The notes below the pieces were generated by a model. The model saw only the letters and a list, made by a program, of their open reading frames with translations, made no database searches and was not told the origin of the DNA. Shown here piece by piece: positions 60,302-64,000 of a stretch of 64,000 nt of DNA. Each line of letters begins with the position of its first letter. Position 1 is the first letter of the stretch. The stretch lies in the NCBI GenBank assembly GCA_011319805.1, contig SJRY01000236.1:496001-560000 (forward strand), given 5' to 3'. The stretch comes from Macrocybe gigantea (lineage: Eukaryota; Basidiomycota; Agaricomycetes; Agaricales; Callistosporiaceae). Both the position numbers and the translations under genes were made by a program.

Positions 60302-60549
60302 CATCAACGCTGGCAGCAAGCGGCAGGTTATCCGACGCCCTCACGATAATTGTCGAACGAACCATGGCGCGGTGTACAACGACAGACGTGTCCAACTAGG
60401 TAAGCGGTATATATTAGCACGTGATTCTGCAGGAACTGTTACGCGGTCACGTCAGTTGCCGTTTCAGGCATTCCACCACATTAGGCTGTGGGCATATGTT
60501 TTAGACTCAGTCCAGATGGTCCTAGTCTTGTTCTTCATCGACGACCATC

Positions 60550-61376
60550 ATGTCCCTCTCCGAACTCTTCAACGTCGATAAACAAGTGCGTCTCACAACC
60601 ACAATCCTTCGAGAATCCCACTGATCGTCCATTTCAGCTGACATTTTACGGCGCATACCACTCTAATCGCCTCAACGTTTTCATACACATCATATGCGTG
60701 CCCATCTTGCTGTGGTTTGCACTTTTATTTCTACAGCAACCAGACACACGTCGCTCACCACTCACACAACAGGACTTTCCAGGTTATGTCATCGCAAATT
60801 CCTCTGCCGTCATTCGTGCCGGTCGTGCACCACGATTTCGGCCAGCATATGACCTTCGAGCTCAACGCCGCCGCAGTGCACGCCGGAATATATCTTTTTT
60901 ACTACTTTATGTTGGATCCTCTCGCTGCTGTATGCCGCACTTCATGCACCCCTCACAACAATCACCTTACCTGCCTCCTTTCAGCTCATCTACACGCCGC
61001 AGATGTTGCTGTCTCTCCTGACAGCGACTGCTTACTCCAAAAACCCTGCACATATATCCAACGCTGCTCTGCTCCACGGTACTTCGTGGATCGCTCAATT
61101 TCTGGGCCATGGTTTGGCAGAAAAACGGGCCCCGGCTCTTCTAGACAACCTTATAGGCGGTATGTTTCGGCCCGTATGTCGAATTTCACGATGTTCACAT
61201 TGTGTGTTCCAGCGGTCGTTCTCGCCCCATTCTTCGTACACCTGGAAGTTCTGTTCAAATTGGGGTATAAGCCCGCGATGCATAAACGAATCAATAACGA
61301 GATTGGAAAGGAGATCACAAGAATTCGCAAAGCTCAGGGCGATCAGAAACGGGCTGCGGCTGGGAAACGTGCATAA
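60550..61376 (+). CDS. mpo1: Mpo1-like protein (DUF962, 2-hydroxy fatty acid dioxygenase)
   Basis: ER membrane protein; in yeast Mpo1 uses iron to shorten 2-hydroxy fatty acids during phytosphingosine breakdown. ATG 60550 gives MSLSELFNVDKQ, then LTFYGAYHSNRLNVFIHIIC with the first conserved His residues and VPILLW. A spliced Trp codon joins W-TFQVMSSQIPLPSF, HHDFGQHMTFELN, a hydrophobic segment (AGIYLFYYFMLDPLAA) and LIYTPQMLLSLL. The second His motif is TSWIAQFLGHGLAEKRAPAL, then VVLAPFFVHLEVLFKLGY and a basic tail ending at 61376. Four introns, all in phase. It converges on the dehydrogenase with about 210 bp between stops. Confidence 0.9.
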
Positions 61377-61587
61377 TGTACGGTTTGCAGTTGGACTTGT
61401 CTGTGAGCGAACAAATCTTGCCTCATGTATGATTAATGCTGCGACGAAAGAATGTCTTTTCGGAAAAACAAACGAGGTCAATGATTTGGATATCCGTGAG
61501 TAAATGACGCCTAGTATCTCCACAGTACATACAATCTAGTATATCCCCAATCCTACCTAACAAGGTTTAGGCTGTGCGATCTCTTGA

Positions 61588-63022
61588 TCAATTCGGTTTA
61601 AAAAGGCTCTGTGGAGGTGGCAACGCCGGTTCACCGATAGGTGTAACGTAGGCGGAACTAAGACCTCCGTCAACCTTGAAATCAGCTCCCTGTACAAAAG
61701 AAAGCCTGAATGAACATGGTACAGTGTCTAGCTTAGAGAAGCTTACGGTCACGTAGCTACTTTCATCACTCGCAACTGTCCACATCCATAGCATGAGTTA
61801 ATCATGAACGATGACGAAGGAAACGGACTGACGGAATAGTGCAGCTTTCGCGATTTCCACGGCCTCTCCAAATCTGCCCATGGGCAAGTGGACCATGCGA
61901 CGCTCTCGTTTCTCCTCCGTGTTCAAGAAGTCCATAAGCAGAGCTGATTACAACTATTCAAGGCCCGGAAATGATACAATGCGGCTAAGAATCTCACGAG
62001 TCTTCAAAGGTCCGCTATCAGTAGATAGCAGCGCGTAAATCAGAAATCGGAAGAGGTTTCGGATGGCGAAAGAGAGGGCTTACGGGCAGATCGAGTTGAT
62101 GCGAATGCCTTCCCGAGCGTGCACCATTGCAAGTTCTCGTGTCATAGCAAGAACACCACCCTTTTCACGGTTCAGCTGAGCTAGGCGTGAAGATGGCATC
62201 TTGACACGAACCTTGGATGCAGTATCTATATTTCGGCAAGGCTAAGCAGGCATCACGAATACGAACGAACAGGTCGAGTACGTACATGCCAGCTGGGGTG
62301 TTGCGGCGCCGACAAGCGCCACAAAACTAGCGGTGTTAATGATGCTTCCGCCAGTATGCAGACCCTCGGACTCATCCACGGGATTCTGCCTCATGGCCAG
62401 AATAGCATACTTGCAGCCCCACCAAACACCTTTGAGGTTGATCTGCATAGTGAGGTCCCAGATGCGCTCTTCAGTGTTCAAAGCATTATCGTCTGCTGGG
62501 TGCATAATTCCTGATCTTGAGGTGAGTATCCACAATGGCAGAGACGAACTTTCATCATGCAACACAAACCAGCATTATTGAACTAGGAAAGAGCAACCAA
62601 TTAACGCAACACTCGCAATACAAGGTCATAAATTTCGTTACCATCACATCCAATCTTCCAAAATTATTAACTGCCGCATCGACGGCCGCTTTCACGTCCG
62701 CCTCTTTACTGACATCAGTACGAATCGCTTTCGCCTTCACATTCGGGTAATGCTTAGAGATGAAGGCCTCGACCTTCGCTGCGGCATCCAGATTGATATC
62801 TGCTAGAACGACATTTGCGCCTTCTTGAGCGAATAAAATTGACGATTCCAGACCGATGCCTCTGCGTATCGCGTGCTTATCACTCCTGAAAGTTCATAAG
62901 GAATGAACAGCTAGATGACCTACGATCCAGCGCCTGTTACGAGAGCGACCTGCAAAAATCATGATGTTGGGCTCTGACTCTGGACAACTAGGTCATACCC
63001 TGTTAGCAAGACGTCCAGACAT
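61588..63022 (-). CDS. Short-chain dehydrogenase/reductase
   Basis: NAD(P)-dependent oxidoreductase of the classical SDR type; substrate unknown. ATG 63022 gives MSGRLAN, then RVALVTGAG with the TGxxxGIG cofactor loop, ANVVLADINLDAAAKVEAF, AIRTDVSKEADVKAAVD, NNFGRLDVM, FNNAGIM, WWGCKYAILAM and GGSIINTASFVAL. The catalytic Tyr-x3-Lys is created by splicing a 14-nt exon at 62212-62225 (Y-TASK) between introns 62226-62285 and 62161-62211. It continues GGVLAMTRELAMVHA, EGIRINSICPGPLKTPLL, ALFLASDESSYVTGADFKVDGG and ends at 61588. About 290 residues, slightly long for classical SDRs because of the C-terminal extension. Confidence 0.92.
62212..62225 (-). other. 14-nt microexon carrying the SDR catalytic Tyr-x3-Lys
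   Basis: The exon ATACTGCATCCAAG is preceded by an acceptor AATATAG and followed by the donor GTTCGT. The last base of the previous exon plus AT forms the Tyr codon, giving A-Y-T-A-S-K, and the next exon adds GGVLAM. The downstream acceptor GTGAAAAG is unusual. Confidence 0.75.
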
Positions 63023-63204
63023 AGTAGTATGATAATGGAACTGGGAGGTGTACCTTAGTCAATGTATGTACCGTAACGCGCTCACGTGCGTGATTGGAGC
63101 CGGTCACGTTGCGGCGTCACACCGGCTACTGTTGGCAAACTTGAATGGGATTTGAAATGAATATCAAGTAATGTATGCGACGTGGAAGGGAAAACACACA
63201 GTAA

Positions 63205-64000
63205 TTAATCCCCATTCCGGTCTTGTGTATCTTTAAACATGTTCATGAAATCTTTCGCGACGTCGGGCAGCGACTCAGAGTTGACAGAGTCACCCAAGGT
63301 ATCATCCCAAACTTGAAGGGTATACTGAGACTCATCCGCTGAGAATTGACTCGCTATGCCCCTATTCCCCTCAATCGACTCATTTTGCGATTCGTCTTCG
63401 GTCATCGAATCGTTGCCATCGTTTTCCTGGACGAAAGGTATCTTGCCACACAAAGATATCCCGCTTCGCACGCTTTCGGACGGGAAGTGTATCCCAAGGG
63501 ATGATTACGGGTATTAGAATTTGTGTCAATGGGAAGGCAAACCGAGCTCCTATCTTCTTTCCTAGAAAGGAAATGAAGTTATAACAAGTCGATGACGATA
63601 GGAGAGAACACCTCACAGTTCTGAAAAACGTTGTAAATCGTCACCTAATGTCGGAAGTGGGACCGAGACATCTAGTTCCGTCTCGGCGTGGCTCTGAGAG
63701 CTTGGGATGGCTTCCTCGAGTAGAATGGGATCATCGAATTCCGTTAATAAAGGTTGGGTTTGCGACGAATAGACCATTTCGTGTTCTTCACAAGTCCAAG
63801 TCGCGTCCCTAGGGCGGTGATCTGGCATCAGAGTGCTAGCCGAGGACATTTCTGCCCTATATTGTGAGAGACAGTACGTTAAATCAAGATCTTGACTCTG
63901 CGAAGAAGGGATGAAATTCTGGGAATCAGGGCGTCCGAAAGGCTCTGCTGTGCTGAGGGAAGGAAACTGATCAAATAACTGGGGCATAGAGCCGGAACCG
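63205..64000 (-). CDS. SQ/TQ-rich protein, 3' part only (runs off the right edge)
   Basis: Unrecognised. The frame is still open at 64000, so ATG 63987 (MPQLFDQFPSLSTAEPF) may be internal. Three blocks look coding: 63987-63613, about 63570-63480 (ARFAFPLTQILIPVIIPWDT), and about 63440-63205 (NDSMTEDESQNESIEG to FMNMFKDTQDRNGD). Together they hold about a dozen Ser-Gln or Thr-Gln pairs in roughly 230 residues, for example PSSQSQD, YSSQTQP and PSSQSHA. That density is typical of SQ/TQ cluster domains phosphorylated by ATM/ATR-type kinases, so a DNA-damage or checkpoint role is possible. An intron with a weak donor (GTCCGA) probably joins the last two blocks. Confidence 0.6.

Overview
The window is a gene-dense piece of a filamentous basidiomycete chromosome, most probably from an Agaricomycete. 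I infer this from short spliceosomal introns (mostly about 45-75 nt, GT-AG with a few GC-AG), several very small exons, about 27 protein genes in 64 kb, and a DUF6533-type membrane protein and a Pho80/PCL-like cyclin with close relatives in mushrooms. I saw no bacterial-style operons, CRISPR arrays, rRNA, or recognisable transposons.

Layout, left to right: kinesin-8 (+), Emp24/p24 (-), RanBP1 (+), mitochondrial ClpX (-), cactin (+), ubiquitin E1 UBA1 (+), a Zn2Cys6 transcription factor (-), the STRIPAK subunit Far11/STRIP (-), a PCL-like cyclin (+), a DUF6533 membrane protein (-), a forkhead factor (+), Dre2 (+), BCD1 (+), Mediator Med18 (-), a long low-complexity protein with a C-terminal CUE-like region (+), a HEI10-type meiotic RING protein (-), inositol-hexakisphosphate kinase Kcs1 (-), an unrecognised gene (+), an FHA-forkhead protein of the Fhl1 type (-), MTP18 (+), eIF2B delta (-), the 5'-3' exonuclease Rat1/XRN2 (+), an unrecognised basic protein (-), the R-SNARE Sec22 (-), an Mpo1-like DUF962 protein (+), a short-chain dehydrogenase (-) and the 3' part of an SQ/TQ-rich gene running off the right edge (-).

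The genes are mostly housekeeping and not a pathway cluster. Loose themes are ER-Golgi traffic (Emp24, Sec22), RNA processing (cactin, BCD1, Rat1), transcription (Med18, two forkhead proteins, Zn2Cys6), cell division and meiosis (kinesin-8, cyclin, HEI10, Far11) and mitochondria (ClpX, MTP18). Many neighbours are divergent pairs with start codons 10-310 bp apart, or convergent pairs with stops 37-250 bp apart.

Two things stand out. First, protein motifs are assembled from tiny exons: a 7-nt and an 18-nt exon in the HEI10 RING, a 14-nt exon carrying the Tyr-x3-Lys catalytic motif of the dehydrogenase, an exon consisting only of the ATG of Rat1, and a zinc cluster spread over five exons. Second, kinesin-8 and Dre2, and probably BCD1 and ClpX, contain frame breaks that all behave like one missing base and that I could not explain by splicing; these are either assembly errors or real lesions. 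I found no convincing new defence or mobile system.
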